A stretch of DNA of 64,000 bases from Piliocolobus tephrosceles (GCF_002776525.5 NC_045436.1:7293918-7357917), one strand, 5' to 3'. Positions 1 through 12,908 are shown, counted from the stretch's first letter. Made by a program: numbers and translations. Notes: generated by a model from the sequence alone, not told the origin.

Positions 1-1577
1 TTTCTCTATAGAGTCCCCTGCCCATCTTCTGTGCTACCATTGAATCCTATACTTAACACTGTATTAACCGGTGTCATACTCCACAATCCCCTGTTTACTT
101 GACTGCATTTATGAATCAACTACAAACACCTTGAGAACAGGGATGCTGTCTTTCTCAGCATTGGATCCCAATGGCTCACACGGTACACCTAACACCAGCA
201 TTCGCTCAGTAAAAAAATTACTGAAATATTGGTTTTTCAGATTTTAGTTTAAAATGCCAAATTCCAGAAACCCACAAAGCTAAGTCATACCAAATTCCAT
301 CACACTTTTTTGCTTCTATGTTCACTATTTACCTCTAAAACAAAGTATCAAATATTGAACAATTTAATGAGACTCCAGTATGTATTTATATACTGTATGT
401 ATGTATATACGTGTCACACACAGTATGTGAGACAAATGGATTTATAGTTACTTGGTTAAATTTATTGATAGCTTGTTCAGGATTGAAATTGGGTATAACT
501 CCATGTTATTCGATGAGGATGATAAATTGATATATAATATCTTTTGTTCTGGAGTCTGAAAATAATTATTTCTGAAGTCATCTGAAATGCGCATTTCCAT
601 AAAGTTGCCATTAGACAAAGGGATCTGTATCACTCTTTCAAAATTAACCAGTTCATACTCTTACAAATCCATTATCAGCCGTTTTGCAGATGCATTTGTA
701 ATGAAGGGGGAAAATGTTATGTATACACTTATGTCACTCCTAAAAATAGAAATGTGGACAGGGCTGTGAAAGTCATTTGCACAGCCACTACCAGAAAATA
801 CTGATTTATATACCCTACCACAATTTTTTCAGTGCCTGAAAGGAACATGGTATACTTTCATTGATAGGCGGTATAACATAAAAAGTCTTCTTGAACGTTT
901 GTGAATTATGAATAGAGAAAACTATGAAAAACAGATTTATAATAAAGGTACTATGTATCTTTCTAAGTGAAAATGAAACATTATAAAATTTCTAACATGG
1001 CTTAAAACATGGAGTATCTGTGGCCATTAGAGAACTATTAATTTATTAATGTATATTAAATGATAATATTTGCATTATCAACTGTCCTGAATTTAAAAAG
1101 TTAATTTTGTCTTGTAATTCTATAAATAAATTAATTCAGACAGTACCAACTCAAGTAGCTTTCATGATCATTAACAGTAAATCACACAATTATCAGTAAC
1201 TCTAAGAAGGACCAATTTGTATAACTTTTAATACATTTTAAAATGGGTACTCTAGTGCAGAAATAACACGACAGCTTTTCTTTATCATTAATTTCTTTAA
1301 GATTAATATTCCTGAATCTTTCCTGATGTACAAAATTTAACAAACAATTCGCATAGGTAGGCACACAATCATTCAAATGTAATCTTAATCAAAGGACAAT
1401 TCATATCAACCAACTTTTAAAACTTTCCCTTGTTTTCCCCATGTATTAAAAATAATCACATGGAACAAATAAGGTAAAGTATTACCACTGTTCCATCAGT
1501 TGTGAAAGGGAAAACAAGAAAACACAGCCTATATAATTGATTGGTAATGGTGCACTCCATACACATGAGAAGTACAG
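1..1577. other. AT-rich unique DNA, no gene seen
   Basis: No repeat family or exon could be recognised by eye. Open frames here are 60 codons or shorter and have no supporting signals. A short imperfect TATG/TATA-rich stretch lies near 379-425. Most likely intronic or intergenic. Confidence 0.5.
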
Positions 1578-1835
1578 CAATGATTCAGAGCATTAAGTGT
1601 TAAGCCACACTGCCTGGGTTCAAATCCTAGCTCCACAACTGACTAGCTGCATGACCTCAGGCCAGTTACTTCATCTCTTTTTGACCTCAGTTTCTTGTAA
1701 AATGGGTGGTAAAAATAGTACCTATTTTATAGGATTGGTGTAAGGATTAAATACACGAATCTATGCAGAGTACGTAGAACAGTACCTGCCATTTGATGTT
1801 TGCTGCTATCATCACTTACTTTCTACTGTGTGTGT
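1578..1835 (+). repeat. SINE MIR
   Basis: The stretch follows the MIR pattern in order: a tRNA-like head (tgcctgggttcaaatccta), then the core reading gcatgacctcaggccagtta, then aaaatgg and the tail around ggattaaata and agaacagtacctgcca. It is diverged, as expected for a mammal-wide element. The tRNA-like head belongs to the SINE and is not a tRNA gene. Confidence 0.85.
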
Positions 1836-1912
1836 GTTACTCATTGTGATAAATGCTAGAAATAAACTAGTAGTAAGAAAGCATGAGTCCCACTCTCAAG
1901 AAAGTAACAGGC

Positions 1913-2557
1913 TAATGTGGTTCGGGTTTGTGTCCCCACACAAATCTCCTGTAGCATTGTAATCCCGAGCGTTGGAGGGGCCTAGTGGGAGGTGACTGGT
2001 TCGTGGCGGAGGACTTCTTCCTTGTCGGTCTTGTGATAGTGAGATCTGGCGAGATCTGGTTAAGAACGCGTAGCACTTCTCCCCTCACTCTCTTCCTCCT
2101 GCTCCGGCTGTGTAAGACATTGCCTCATTCCTCTTTGCCTCCCACCATGATTGTAACTCTCTTGAGGCCTCCCCAGCCATACTTCCTGTATAGCCTGTGG
2201 AACTGTGAGCCAATTAAACCTCTTTTCTGTATAAATTACCCAGTCTCAGCTATTTTTTTTTTTGAGACGGAGTCTCGCTCTATCGCCCAGGCTGGAGTGC
2301 AGTGGCCGGATCTCAGCTCACTGCAAGCTCAGCCTCCCAGGTTTACGCCATTCTCCTGCCTCAGCCTCAGGAGTGGCTGGGACTACAGGCGCCCGCCATC
2401 TCGCCTGGCTAGTTTTTTTGTATTTTTAGTAGAGACGGGGTTTCACCCTGTTAGCCAGGAGATGGTCTCCATCTCCTGACCTCATGATCCGCCCGTCTGG
2501 GCCTCCCAAAGTGCTTCAGGTAGTTCTTTATAGCAATGTGAGAACAGACTAATACAA
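1913..2557 (+). mobile_element. MST-type MaLR solo LTR, split by an Alu
   Basis: The segment has the MST/THE1 LTR layout: gtgtccccacacaaatctcc near the start, gtgatagtgagatctgg, ccaccatgattgtaa, gaggcctccccagcca, gagccaattaaacctctttt, then ttatagcaatgtgagaacag at the end. MaLR LTRs come from ERVL-related retroviral elements. No internal coding region adjoins, so it is a solo LTR. An Alu at 2252-2514 interrupts it just before its last 40 bases. The 164-codon open frame at 1985-2479 is LTR plus Alu and is not a gene. Confidence 0.85.
2252..2514 (-). mobile_element. AluY, Old World monkey type, 5' truncated
   Basis: Minus-strand Alu with its T-run at 2252-2263 and the head missing after aaagtgct, about 40 bases short. 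It carries cagtggccggatctcagctc, the reverse complement of the Old World monkey variant at the right-monomer A/B region. It sits inside the MST LTR; joining the two LTR sides gives a continuous LTR sequence with about four shared bases (tcag) at the junction. Confidence 0.9.
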
Positions 2558-4354
2558 AGACATACTAATGGATATACTGACAGCCTTGTTATATTGCTGT
2601 ACCTTTCTAGACACACCTCATTGTTGACGTATATGGGATCACACATTGCTCCTTTTGTTATCAGTACAGTAGTTCCATTTCTAATTTCTAGAAACAATGG
2701 TTAAATCCCATCTAGGAGAGCTGGTATCAAATGACCCTAATATTGGAGAAATTTAGTTGCTTGATTCTTTAGGCTCATTACATTATCTATGTGACTACAA
2801 ACTAGCCTCAAGTCATTGGCTTGCAACTGTCCTTCAATATGGCATAAAGTGCTGGTATTAAATGATAGCTCTGGGAAATGGTACTGTTACCTAAACATAA
2901 ACACACACCAGTGCACGTCTACTATTTATTCCAACCATCTACTATTTCTGCTGCAGAGACATGCTGATAACGTGGCATAGAGACAAACACAATGTCGTTA
3001 ATCCAGCTAAAAATCCCGTCACTAGACAAAGCAAGTAAACAATTTTGTATTTTTGGCAACACATATGTAACATGCATTAATGAGTTCTGCTTTAAAGCTT
3101 GAATGTGAAATTGTGGTGATATGCTCCGTAAAGAAAAAAATAAGAACAAACACGTTCTTTTTCTTTTCCTGTAAGTATTCCTAAAGCAGTATGAAAATTT
3201 GGGTAATATTCTTAGTTTCAATGAAAACTTTAAGTATATGACATGTAGAAAGCTAAAACAAATCTAAAAGGAATCTGATATTCAAAATTAATTCATATAT
3301 TGAAGGTCTACACTCGTAACTGCTTCCTTGGATCTTTTTAATTTTAATTTAATGACCTCTTTTAAGTACACTGTAATATGTTACAAAGAAGGCATCTTAT
3401 GGGAGAAGGCCATAAAAATAGACCATATTCGTGTGTAATATCTACTTGTCGTTTCTGAAAAGAACTGACGTGAATGCCTACATCTCAAATAATGCAGGTG
3501 GTGTCAGAGACAATGCTATCTTGCCATGTACAAGACAATGCCTATGTGTAGACATTTTCACAGGTTAGCAATGAAAATTATACTAAAACTGCAAAAGGTT
3601 AAGAAAGAAATTTTCTCATTTGATTTTCAGATTTTCTTGTATTCTAACCTACAGTGCAATGACGATTCTGTTCTGCAATGCCAAAGTTTAATCATATTGA
3701 TATATTCCACAATAATATTTGCAGGATTAGACTGAAGGGTAATTTTTTAAAATCACAACTAGTGGTAGCAACTTCCACATTACATTCTGCCCATGTTATT
3801 AAAAGGCAAATAAAATCAATGTATGTATTATGTTCATAAGAACATACCAAAAAAACTACAATATAGATATAAGCATATTAGTAACTAGGTTTACTTTATC
3901 CTTATTTTGAAAGGAAAGGAACCATAAATTGAAAAGCATTATTGTAATTAAGCCAAATACATTTATAGTAAAATAAGAGTTACCCTCCAAAATCTGTTTT
4001 TCAATGAGTGATTCTACCTCAGTATGTCTGAATGAAAATCACTGAATTTACATTATTTTTATAAGTTATAGATATTTAATAAAATCCAATGTATAATTGC
4101 TGGCTTTTGCTTTAGGTTCATAGGTAAAAACTGAAATATAAGTTTAATTAACATTGCATTTAAATATACTCAATTAAGATAACAGTATCTGCATTTACTT
4201 CAGTGTGGTGTACTGTCTAGAGAAATTTGCTTCTTTGGTATGTCATATTTTGCCTCCCATTACAATAACCAGAAATGAAAGAAAATAACAAAGAAAATAT
4301 CACTTCTTAAATTTTGATATAAAGCAAAAAATCACTGTTATTGTTAGAATCAAA
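2558..4354. other. AT-rich unique DNA, no gene seen
   Basis: No confident repeat or coding signal was found. The 99-codon minus-strand frame at 2922-3221 has no exon-like borders and I treat it as chance. Confidence 0.45.
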
Positions 4355-4382
4355 TTATAATTGTATTGTATTGTATTGAGTG

Positions 4383-4682
4383 CTTGATTGATTGATTTTT
4401 GAGACAGAGTCTCACTCTATTGCCCAGGCTAGAGTGCAGTGGCACCATCTCGGCTCACTGAAACCCTTGCCTCCTGGGCTCAAGCAATTTTCCTGCCTCA
4501 GCCTTCCCAGTAGCTGGGACTACAGGCGCATACAGCCATGCCTGGCTAATTTTGTGTATTTTAGTAGAGACAGCGTTTCACTGTGTTGCCAAAGCTGGTC
4601 GTGAACTCCTGAGCTCAGGCAATCCGTCCGCTTCGGCCTCCCAAAGTGCTGGGATTACCAGCGTGAGCCACCGTGCCCAGTC
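4383..4682 (-). mobile_element. AluS/J-type element
   Basis: Minus-strand Alu, full or nearly full length, from gagacagagtctcactctat to the head at about 4682. The tail is (ttga)n-like. Likely target-site duplication: tataattgtatt before (4355-4366) and tataattatatt after, one mismatch. The 70-codon frame inside it is not a gene. Confidence 0.9.
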
Positions 4683-5164
4683 TATAATTATATTTTAAAG
4701 TAGAAAAATCATTTAAAAAATATCTATCAACGTAAGTGTAAAGTTGAGGATTTACCCTACTGAATAATGAATCTTTAAGCGCAAAAGTCTGTTTAAAACA
4801 GGTAACAGGAGCTACACTTATTTCATAAGAATTCCAGAAAAGTCAAGGTAAAGAAAAAGAGAAAATGAGGTGTCTTCTTTATTGTTACAAAGTTCAAGAT
4901 AAAGAAAAGTTATTTAATTTTTACGTTTATATCTGGACTTTCTCTTTAACTCCTTGTTTATTGTTACATTTAAAGCTTGATTTAGAAATTAGTTTTTCAG
5001 CTTCTTTAAAAAATACATTTACAACTTGTTCTAGAAACTCTCCTGGCGTCTCTCTGGATGATTTTTCAGAGTCTGTATCACACATTCTCAATTATTCACT
5101 TTGGCAGAACGAAATTTCTCAACTTCGAACCCCATGCAATAGATAAGAGCATTATAGTAAAAAA

Positions 5165-5222
5165 TAAATAAGGAGAAAAGAAAGAAAGAGAAAGAGGAGA
5201 AAAGAAAGAAAGAAAAGAAAAC
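5165..5222 (+). repeat. GAAA-rich purine tract
   Basis: Imperfect (gaaa)n/(gagaa)n low-complexity run, entirely purine on the plus strand. It is not attached to an Alu tail that I can see. Confidence 0.8.
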
Positions 5223-6520
5223 GACTCTTCAAACAGACTAGTATTTAAGAGAAAATAAGGAAATTCTCTCAACTACTTGTGTCTTTCAAAATCAATAAAA
5301 TGACTCAGCATATTTCAAAATCAAATACCCAATTCTCTGTTCCCTGAAACAATTGCCTAAAAATATGTCAGTTTAGATTTGACATAATAAAACCATATTT
5401 TAGTCATTGATAGAAAATTTATTTTGTGTCTAAAAATCCACCATATAAATTCAGAGTTAAAATACAAGAAGCCTAAGAAAATGAAATATCTATGCGCTTT
5501 GATTTTTCAAAAATGAAAAAGATAAATTAAAATGATACAACCAATTGTTCATTAAATAGTACTGATGTTTTCAAAGATAGAGTTCCAAATAGAATTACAA
5601 CCAAATTTTAATTTTTCATTTTTATGAAGATACTTTTTAAAATTAAATGTATATGCACACATATGAATTTAAAGCAAATATGTTAATATGTTAGTTACTT
5701 AAGGCCTACAAGCAAACGTAAAAACTGAATTTCAAAAATAATTCTTTCACACTTTGGCAAAAGGAAATTGTGATTCTGAAAAATATCATTAGAAAACTGG
5801 CCTGCTGTGTTTCTAGGATATTTTAGCAAACAATTAAGGATACCAAGAGCCTCCAGCAGCTTCATTTGCAAAAAGCTTCAATTTGAAAGACTGGGAGAGA
5901 GAAACAAGATATTTTGTTAAATTACTGTAAAATTCTGGACTCCACTCAAGATTTTACTTGTTAAATTATTATTATTGGTTTTATTTTTAGTGCCAATTAC
6001 ACTAAGGAATGACCAAAATAAGTGAATCTTCCACACAGCTCAGAGTGATTCAAAATGTCATGTCTGGAAACCCACTTTTAAAATTCTACAGTAATATAGA
6101 TCGTAATTCTCAAAAAAGAACAACTGCTGATACAATTTTTGAAAAGATAATCAAATACTTCCTGTTGCTATCAATCATACCTAAAGAAGAATACAATATA
6201 TTAAGAGATTACATGGAAAAAAATCACTATTCCTTACTTTCGTCTTTTCTAAATACATTTATTTTCCAAATGTGCAGGCAAAACTTCAGAGGAAAAGACT
6301 TTATAATTCCATCCATTTGCTTATTTTTACACAATATCAGTATCATAAAAAAGGGTCTTATATATCAGAAATCCTAAACCAATATATATTGGGTTTTCCC
6401 TCACAAGAAAATTATACCCCATTAAGAGATCAAAAATGTTTACTTCTAATTTTGAAGTTATGTAGAATTCTCCATAGAATGGAAAATGACAAAAAACAAT
6501 GTATCAGTAGATCCTATGGT

Positions 6521-6592
6521 TATTTATAAAGAATCAGAGTACTGTAAAAATAATATTTTCAACACTACAAATGAGGATTATTACTTCAGTTT
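6521..6592 (+). repeat. 72-bp local duplicate, copy 1
   Basis: Aligns without gaps to 7983-8054 at roughly 86% identity (about 10 differences in 72). The best block is actacaaatgaggattatt, identical in both. The copies are 1462 bases apart in direct orientation. The family is unknown, and both could be pieces of one old interspersed repeat. Confidence 0.6.
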
Positions 6593-7982
6593 CTAAAGAA
6601 ATGCCTCCCTCAATGCTTTTTTCAAACACTCAAATCCCAGCTTAATAAAAACAAATGGCATTCCTCATTTCTTCAAAATTGCACATTCAATATCATAAGC
6701 CTTGCTTTTTTAACAAGATACTACACTTTCCAATTTGGTAATTAAGTATTCATAAGCCTGAGTTTAGGCTGCAGTGTGCTGGGGATGATGGGCTGACTAT
6801 AATAAATATATTTATAATCGTCAAATTCATGAATTTATGTGTATTAAAATAAAATAAAAAGGTAAGTTAAAATAATATAAAAACATAGCCTGACTAATCC
6901 ATAAAAGTGGTCTTTGGCATTTCATCACAGAACTAGATAAATTATAAATGTGTATAGTATCATTAGAAAATTTTAACATTTCTATCCCTCAGTAACTCTA
7001 TCCACTTCTGAAAATTACAGACTTTTAACTTGCCAAGTTAAAAGAGTGCATTTTGTGTCTAACAGGAAACTAAACTGAATACTTACTATATTGTTAAGGA
7101 AAACTATGACAAGTATTGGGTTCCAAAGTATTTTACGTACTGAATCTTTTAGTTTCCAACTACAATTTTCAACAAAATTGAAAAACATTTTAAAAGACAA
7201 ACATTCCTTCCAGTAAAATATACTAGTACATAAAATGTACCAAAGAATCTATCCAATAAAATTCAGCTAACAACCATCAATCATAAAAGTCTTCCATTCC
7301 TAAAATAATCCCCACCCTAATAAAACAAAAGAAGTACTTTAAAACCATACATTTCTAGAAACTCTGCATGATTAAATATTTTATCTATAATTATCATAAC
7401 TAGTTTTAATATAACCAACACAAAATTTAAGTATAATCCATAAAGATTTGAAGATAAATTTACCCAGGTTTGTGTATTTCCTTTCTGGTTGAAGAGCAGA
7501 CATCTAGATAAACTTTCCATGGTTGATATTCTAGAACAATAGTATGAAGGCCTAAAAAATGTTACAATGTTATATTTATTAACATATAAATTTTTTTACT
7601 GCCCTCTAGTGGCAAAGAGTCAAGTCACTGTATAAAGATGAAAGCCTGTGATTGGGAAGACTCATGGTGAAGGCTATAAAAAAATCCTGAAAAAACAGAA
7701 CAGCAAAATTTTACACCATATGTCATACTTCTTTACAGGAGATTAATTATTTTAAAAAACCTCTACATATTAAACTCAGATATTATTTCCTAAAAATATT
7801 GTAAGAATGACATAAGCAGAATGAATATTAGAAAACTACTGTCCATCAACCATTAAATAGGTTTACTGGCACTACCATGGCACTAATATTTCAAAAAATA
7901 AAATATTCAACAAATTTTCACATGACATTAGAAAAAATTTGACTAATTCTTTAATTTTACTGGACCGGTTATTTTTAGTGTT

Positions 7983-8054
7983 TATTTTTAAAGAATGAGA
8001 GTAGTATGAAAATAACATTTTCAAGACTACAAATGAGGATTATTACCTCAATTA
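7983..8054 (+). repeat. 72-bp local duplicate, copy 2
   Basis: Partner of 6521-6592, same orientation and same length. Similarity fades on both sides of the 72 bases. Confidence 0.6.
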
Positions 8055-11000
8055 CAAAAGTTATTCTTAATTTTTTAAAATTCAAAATTCTAAAGGAAAG
8101 TGTAAAAGTCTTTAACTTCCACAGAAACAAGTAAGCTAAATTAATGTTTGTTCTGCTTTGTACCAAACTAGTCATAGGTTCCCTCCAGGTATTTTCCAGA
8201 GCATCTGCATAATTTTATTCATTTTTTTTTCTTTGTTTTTCAATATTCACTTTCTACAATTAGAAATAGGATTTAAAGACATAAAGTACGATTTTATTTA
8301 TGATTATTAAAAATAAGTATTAAAAATAAAGTAGATGAACTGTTGTATATCTGTGTATCTCAGATGTGATTTGTTGCATCTCAGATACAAAATGTATTAA
8401 ACAGCTTGTGCTATATAAAGAAAAGTATAATCCTGGAAACTTGGGTAATTTAATCACACAGCTTGTCTCAGGGGAAAATCATAGAATGCAATCAAGAAAT
8501 AAAGAAAGAAAAGACATTTTACACCTGACAGGAAAGTTACTGGAGGAGGGATTCAAGAGGCAGGTGGAAGGCCCTATGCAGACCCATTCTGAAAGTTTTT
8601 GACCTTTAGGAACTCTGTGACCATACGAAATAAACTTAGGCTTGATATTTTTGTTTATCTGTCTGCTGTTACCTGATATAAACTACGCCTGCAAACCAAG
8701 GCTACCAGGGTCTTGCAGGATCTCAATAGAGGTTGAACGCTGATTATGGCTAAAGGTGGAAAACAGTGTGTTCACACTTCCTTCTGGGTAGAAACTCAGA
8801 AAATAGTCAGCTAGGATGTTTATACGAGGCTCTTTCTACTCAAGGTAACAATCTGTATACAACTATCTAGTCATTTCAAAGGTTCTAAACTGTAAAGTGC
8901 TTAAAGGTTTTGATCAAATCAAAGATTTTGAAGAAAATGGACAGTGAAAAGTGCCGCCTCTAGCAACTGTGCCAATACACACAGCAGCCAAGGTCACTAC
9001 TAAAAACAAATTCAAATACTAACCATGGCACAATCCTTGAAATAAATATTTGAAGTAAAAATATCTCACGGAGATAGCTGTGCCTCATCTTCACATTCTG
9101 CTGTAGACAGCGGCTGTCCTCTGGCATGGAGGACCTTATCAACAGTGTCGAACACAGACTCATTCCAATTGGGTTTAGAAGTAGAACAAGCCTGTTCAGA
9201 TTAAACTTTAAGAAGTGGACATTAATAACCTTTTTGAAGATTCAAGGATGTGTCAAAACCAATGTCAGCAATGACCTCCTGTGAGACAACAGGAGAGCTG
9301 GTATTGTTCAGCTTCTCCCATCGATAACAAGTTCTTATAACATTTACAGCAGCTGATCTTCAAGACCATGTACTTTATCCGTGGAAGCTCACTGTCAGAC
9401 CTAAAAGTTCACTTCTGCAGTTGATATAGAAGCTCTTAAGGAAAGCATGAGTAACTTCAGAGTATTAGAGCAATAAAAACTTGAGAAATAAAATGTATGT
9501 GTGTCCAAATATAACATATACATACACACACGTATGTTTCTGTATATAATTTACATAAATCATGAAACAATAGAATGGGCTGCTGAAATTTTATGCTCTT
9601 AATACCACTCTTTAAAAATAAACATTTTCTAGTTCTCCAAAAAATCGACAATAAAAATATACATTCCTTCAGCATCAAAGAAATCATCAAGCCCGTCTTA
9701 AATACTTCACTTTCAGATGCTATCAGGTTTTTCTTCTCTCCAACCCCAGTTAAAGTCATACACATAACCACTGCCACAACATCTATCTGTTTTTACGGAC
9801 AAGAGATGAAAAAAGAAATGCATCTGTTTTCTACCTCTGGATATAGAGGAAATAAAGGTTGGCTACAGACTAAAATGGGTTTAAATATAGACATCCATTT
9901 TAAACACCCACTAAAAATCTCTGGGGAGTTTCAGCTATTAGATGAGACTTCACTTAATCAAGTGTAGGTCATTTTGGAATGAGTCAAGTAATACCACCAG
10001 GGACTTACTTTGGAATGGCAAATGCCATTTTTAAAAAGCAAAGAGGTTACACTTAGGGCTTCTCTACAAAATCTATTCTAAGTAATTTACACAAAATACT
10101 ACCATCCCATATATTCCACTTAAGCTGGAAAATATTCAAATGTACGAGAGAGTCTGGAACACAGAGATCAGATTTTGAATACGATAGTACCTACAAGGCT
10201 CGAATCTTCTTCTGGAATCCAATTATCGTAGTCACTTGAGGGATACTGAATTATTATTTATCCAATAAAGACGAAGATGGACACATCTGAGTGATTGTTC
10301 AATAGAGACAGACATTAAAACCATCTGTGACTACAGAAAGGTAAAATGGCTGATGAATTAGTCAGTGAAGATTAAATCCCGAGTGTGAGCTTGCTACTAC
10401 TTGTCATTTTCACAAGTTAAATTTATGAACTGAATAAAGAAGTATGTATATGTATGTAGATAGATGTTTCGGTTTCTAATAACGCGAGCTACCAAAGTAT
10501 CAATCTTTTAAGAGCTACAGAATGCTTTCTAAATGTCCTCTAGTATGATGGCATTTCAGTCTGACATTAGGCAAATAAAAACACATCCGCTATCATCAAT
10601 GATATGATTTGTTCACTACAGCTTCCATCAAGTCATTCTGTTGAATATTTACACTTTCACGAAACTGACCCAGAAAAAAAATATTGATCCGTTTTAAATA
10701 AGGAATATACACCAATAGTAGACACACCCATTCTCCATTCCATGACCAGAGTTTTGTGTTTACATAATTTGATAATCACTGATATATTTTAAAAAGAATA
10801 ATTTAAAAAAATAACCCACTTTAAAATAAGATGGCAACTTAGGGATAGGCATCTAACAGTCTTCCCTTCTAATATGAAATGAAACGACTTAAAGATGTCA
10901 AACCAGGGGATAACCTACCACTAAAGGAGCCCTCCTATTCCAGAAATAGTGAGGAATGTCTGCTAGATCCACTGTAGCTGTGGTTAGTGGAAGGAAGGTA

Positions 11001-11254
11001 CCTCCAATAAATGCACACTGCCCATCTTTAGAAGCCCTTGCAGTTCAGAGGACTTATATGGGAGAAATTTTAATGAAGCATGATTAACATCAACTCTTTT
11101 CAAGAGCTGAAGTGTATAGATGGGAATAGGTCTCAGGGAGATGGGACAATGTGACTTGCAACCATTATGCACAAGAGGACAACAGCATTAGGAAGCAGCG
11201 ATAATGGGAAGGTTCAATGTAAAGCTAGAGGCACACATAAACCAGGTAAGTTCC

Positions 11255-11520
11255 ATTAAAAAGCAAGCAGGGGATACAATATTAATATCAAATAAAATAG
11301 AATTATGATAGAAAAAAGCATTCACTTAGATAAAAAAGAATATATATTAAGGTTAGAGCCTACAATGAAAATATAATAGGCATGAACTCTATGTATCAAT
11401 AAAGCAAAACAGTAAGAAATACACACACAAAGAATAGAAACAAAACAATAGTGGAAAACTTTAACAGTTTAACAGGTTTTTTAAGCCCCTAAAGAAGCAA
11501 ACAGGCTTGAAAAGGATGTT
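11255..11520 (+). mobile_element. Ancient L1 ORF2 remnant, part 1
   Basis: The sequence follows the L1 ORF2 endonuclease-to-reverse-transcriptase stretch in order: agcaggggatacaatattaa, then a diverged middle, then caatagtggaaaactttaac, where L1s read acaataatagtgggagactttaac. Many stops and indels are present, so it is long dead. It continues at 11731-11866 and 13619-13990 after later insertions. Confidence 0.65.
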
Positions 11521-11532
11521 TGGGATTTATAA

Positions 11533-11725
11533 CGGTAATTTTCAATCTGGGACAGTTCTCATTGCCTGAGAATGTTTGGAAATGGGGTGTGAAGTTTTTG
11601 AGTTGCCACAATGTCTGTTAGCCTCTAAGGATACTTAGACTAAGTGATGTCCCCAAAATGTAAGAGACAGTTTCTCAAAAAAAGGAGTTATCCCATCCAC
11701 AATGCTAAATAGTGCCCCAGCTGAA
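11533..11725 (+). mobile_element. MER5-like hAT (Charlie) MITE
   Basis: Matches the MER5A/B layout: tttcaatctgggacagttct at the start, then tgagaatgtttggaa, gagttgccacaatgtctg and near the end aatgctaaatagtgcccc. Diverged. It lies between two pieces of the same L1 remnant, so it inserted into that L1. Confidence 0.65.
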
Positions 11726-11730
11726 TTATA

Positions 11731-11866
11731 CTCACTCATCTAAATCATAAATTTAAATATGGTTTAATGCATACAGAGCAAATGCTGATGCCTACAAATA
11801 AGAATATTTTAAAGTGCATTAATAATCATAATATGATCATTCATAAAAATGTACCATCTATTAGAC
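11731..11866 (+). mobile_element. Ancient L1 ORF2 remnant, part 2
   Basis: Short bridge between the MER5-like element and the hAT-like element. Its right end (ctattaga) matches the L1 position just before the sequence that resumes at 13619. Too diverged to support alone; the call rests on its place in the order. Confidence 0.4.
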
Positions 11867-12177
11867 CAGTGGTCTTCAAGCCATGGTATCTTTAATCCTG
11901 TGAGTAAAAAAAACTTTCTAAGGGGTATGTAAGCCTGAAGAGTTGCAAAGGAATTCATTTCAGGCCCTTATATTGATTTGGCTGATCTGGTATCTACAGA
12001 AGAGCTTCTTTTCTCATCTTCACTCTTTAAAAAAAGACGACTATCTAGAAACTTACCATGAGGCAATGCCCATTCTAGAGCAGCAAATTAAAGAGCCATG
12101 AACAATTACAATTACCACCTCATTTCATTATGAGATACATTTCCAATACAATTTTATTTATTTATATTTAAAATTAT

Positions 12178-12438
12178 TTTTGGAGACAGGGTCTCACTTT
12201 ATGGCCCAGGCTGGAGTGCAGTGGCACAATCATAGCTCACTGCAACCTTGAACTCCTGAGTTCAAGTTATCCTCCAGCCTCAGCCTCCAGAGCAGCTGGG
12301 ACTACAGGCAGTGCGAACACGCCTGGCTAATATTCTTATTTTTTGTAGAGACAGGGTCTCATATGTTGCCCAAACCCCTGGCCTTAAGCAATCCTCCCAC
12401 CTCGGCCTCCAAAATTGCTGAGCCATAGTGCCTGGCCA
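12178..12438 (-). mobile_element. AluJ-type element
   Basis: Diverged minus-strand Alu, from ggagacagggtctcacttta to the damaged head cctggcca. It carries old-subfamily bases such as cacaatcatagctcactgca. Confidence 0.85.
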
Positions 12439-12447
12439 CAAATGGGA

Positions 12448-12746
12448 TTTTTTTTTTTTTTTTTGAGAGGGAGTCTTGCTCTGTCGCCCAGGCTGGAGTG
12501 CAGTGGTGTGATCTCGGCTCACTGAAAGCTCCACCTTCCGGGTTCATGCCATTCTCCTGCCTCAGCCTCCCAAGTAGCTGGGACTACAGGCACCCGCCAC
12601 CACGCCCAGCTAATTTTTTGTATTTTTAGTAGAGACGGGGTTTCACTGTGTTAGCCATGATGGTCTCGATCTCCTGACCTCGGGATCCACCCGCCTCGGC
12701 CTCCCAAAGTGCTGGGATTACAGGCGTGAACCACTGCACCCAGCCA
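12448..12746 (-). mobile_element. AluS-type element
   Basis: Nearly full-length minus-strand Alu with a T-run at 12448-12464 and a head ending cacccagcc. It lies ten bases from the AluJ at 12178-12438 in the same orientation. Overlapping minus-strand frames across the two Alus are not genes. Confidence 0.9.
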
Positions 12747-12854
12747 ATTTTTACAGACAATAATTTTTTATTAGGGTGTACATGTTTGGTTTCGGATCAA
12801 GTGTGTACAGATTATAACAGTAATCTCACAGTTTACTGAAACTCATAGTATTTG

Positions 12855-12908
12855 AAACTCAAAGAAGATCACTTGTTTCTAAAATTCAAAGAAGATCATT
12901 TGTTTCTC
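12855..12908 (+). repeat. 27-bp tandem duplication
   Basis: Two adjacent 27-base units, 12855-12881 and 12882-12908, share caaagaagatca and ttgtttct and differ at about three positions. Confidence 0.75.

Larger units (their letters stand above)
4683..11254. other. Alu-free AT-rich unique DNA
   Basis: This 6.5-kb stretch has no Alu and no repeat recognised with confidence. It holds a purine-rich GAAA tract at 5165-5222 and two copies of a 72-bp segment (listed separately). The longest frames (6009-6377 plus, 122 codons; 9593-9967 plus, 124 codons) have AT-driven composition and no recognised protein family. Segments around 8520-9450 and 10850-11250 are less AT-rich and could hide old repeats that I cannot name. 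Confidence 0.4.

Noticed and set aside
1600..1680. tRNA-like sequence
   Set aside because: It is the tRNA-derived head of a MIR; no complete cloverleaf.
1985..2479. 164-codon plus-strand open frame
   Set aside because: It runs through an MST LTR into an antisense Alu; no gene.
9457..9967. Opposing frames of 106 and 124 codons
   Set aside because: Overlap on opposite strands in AT-rich DNA with no recognised family or splice context.
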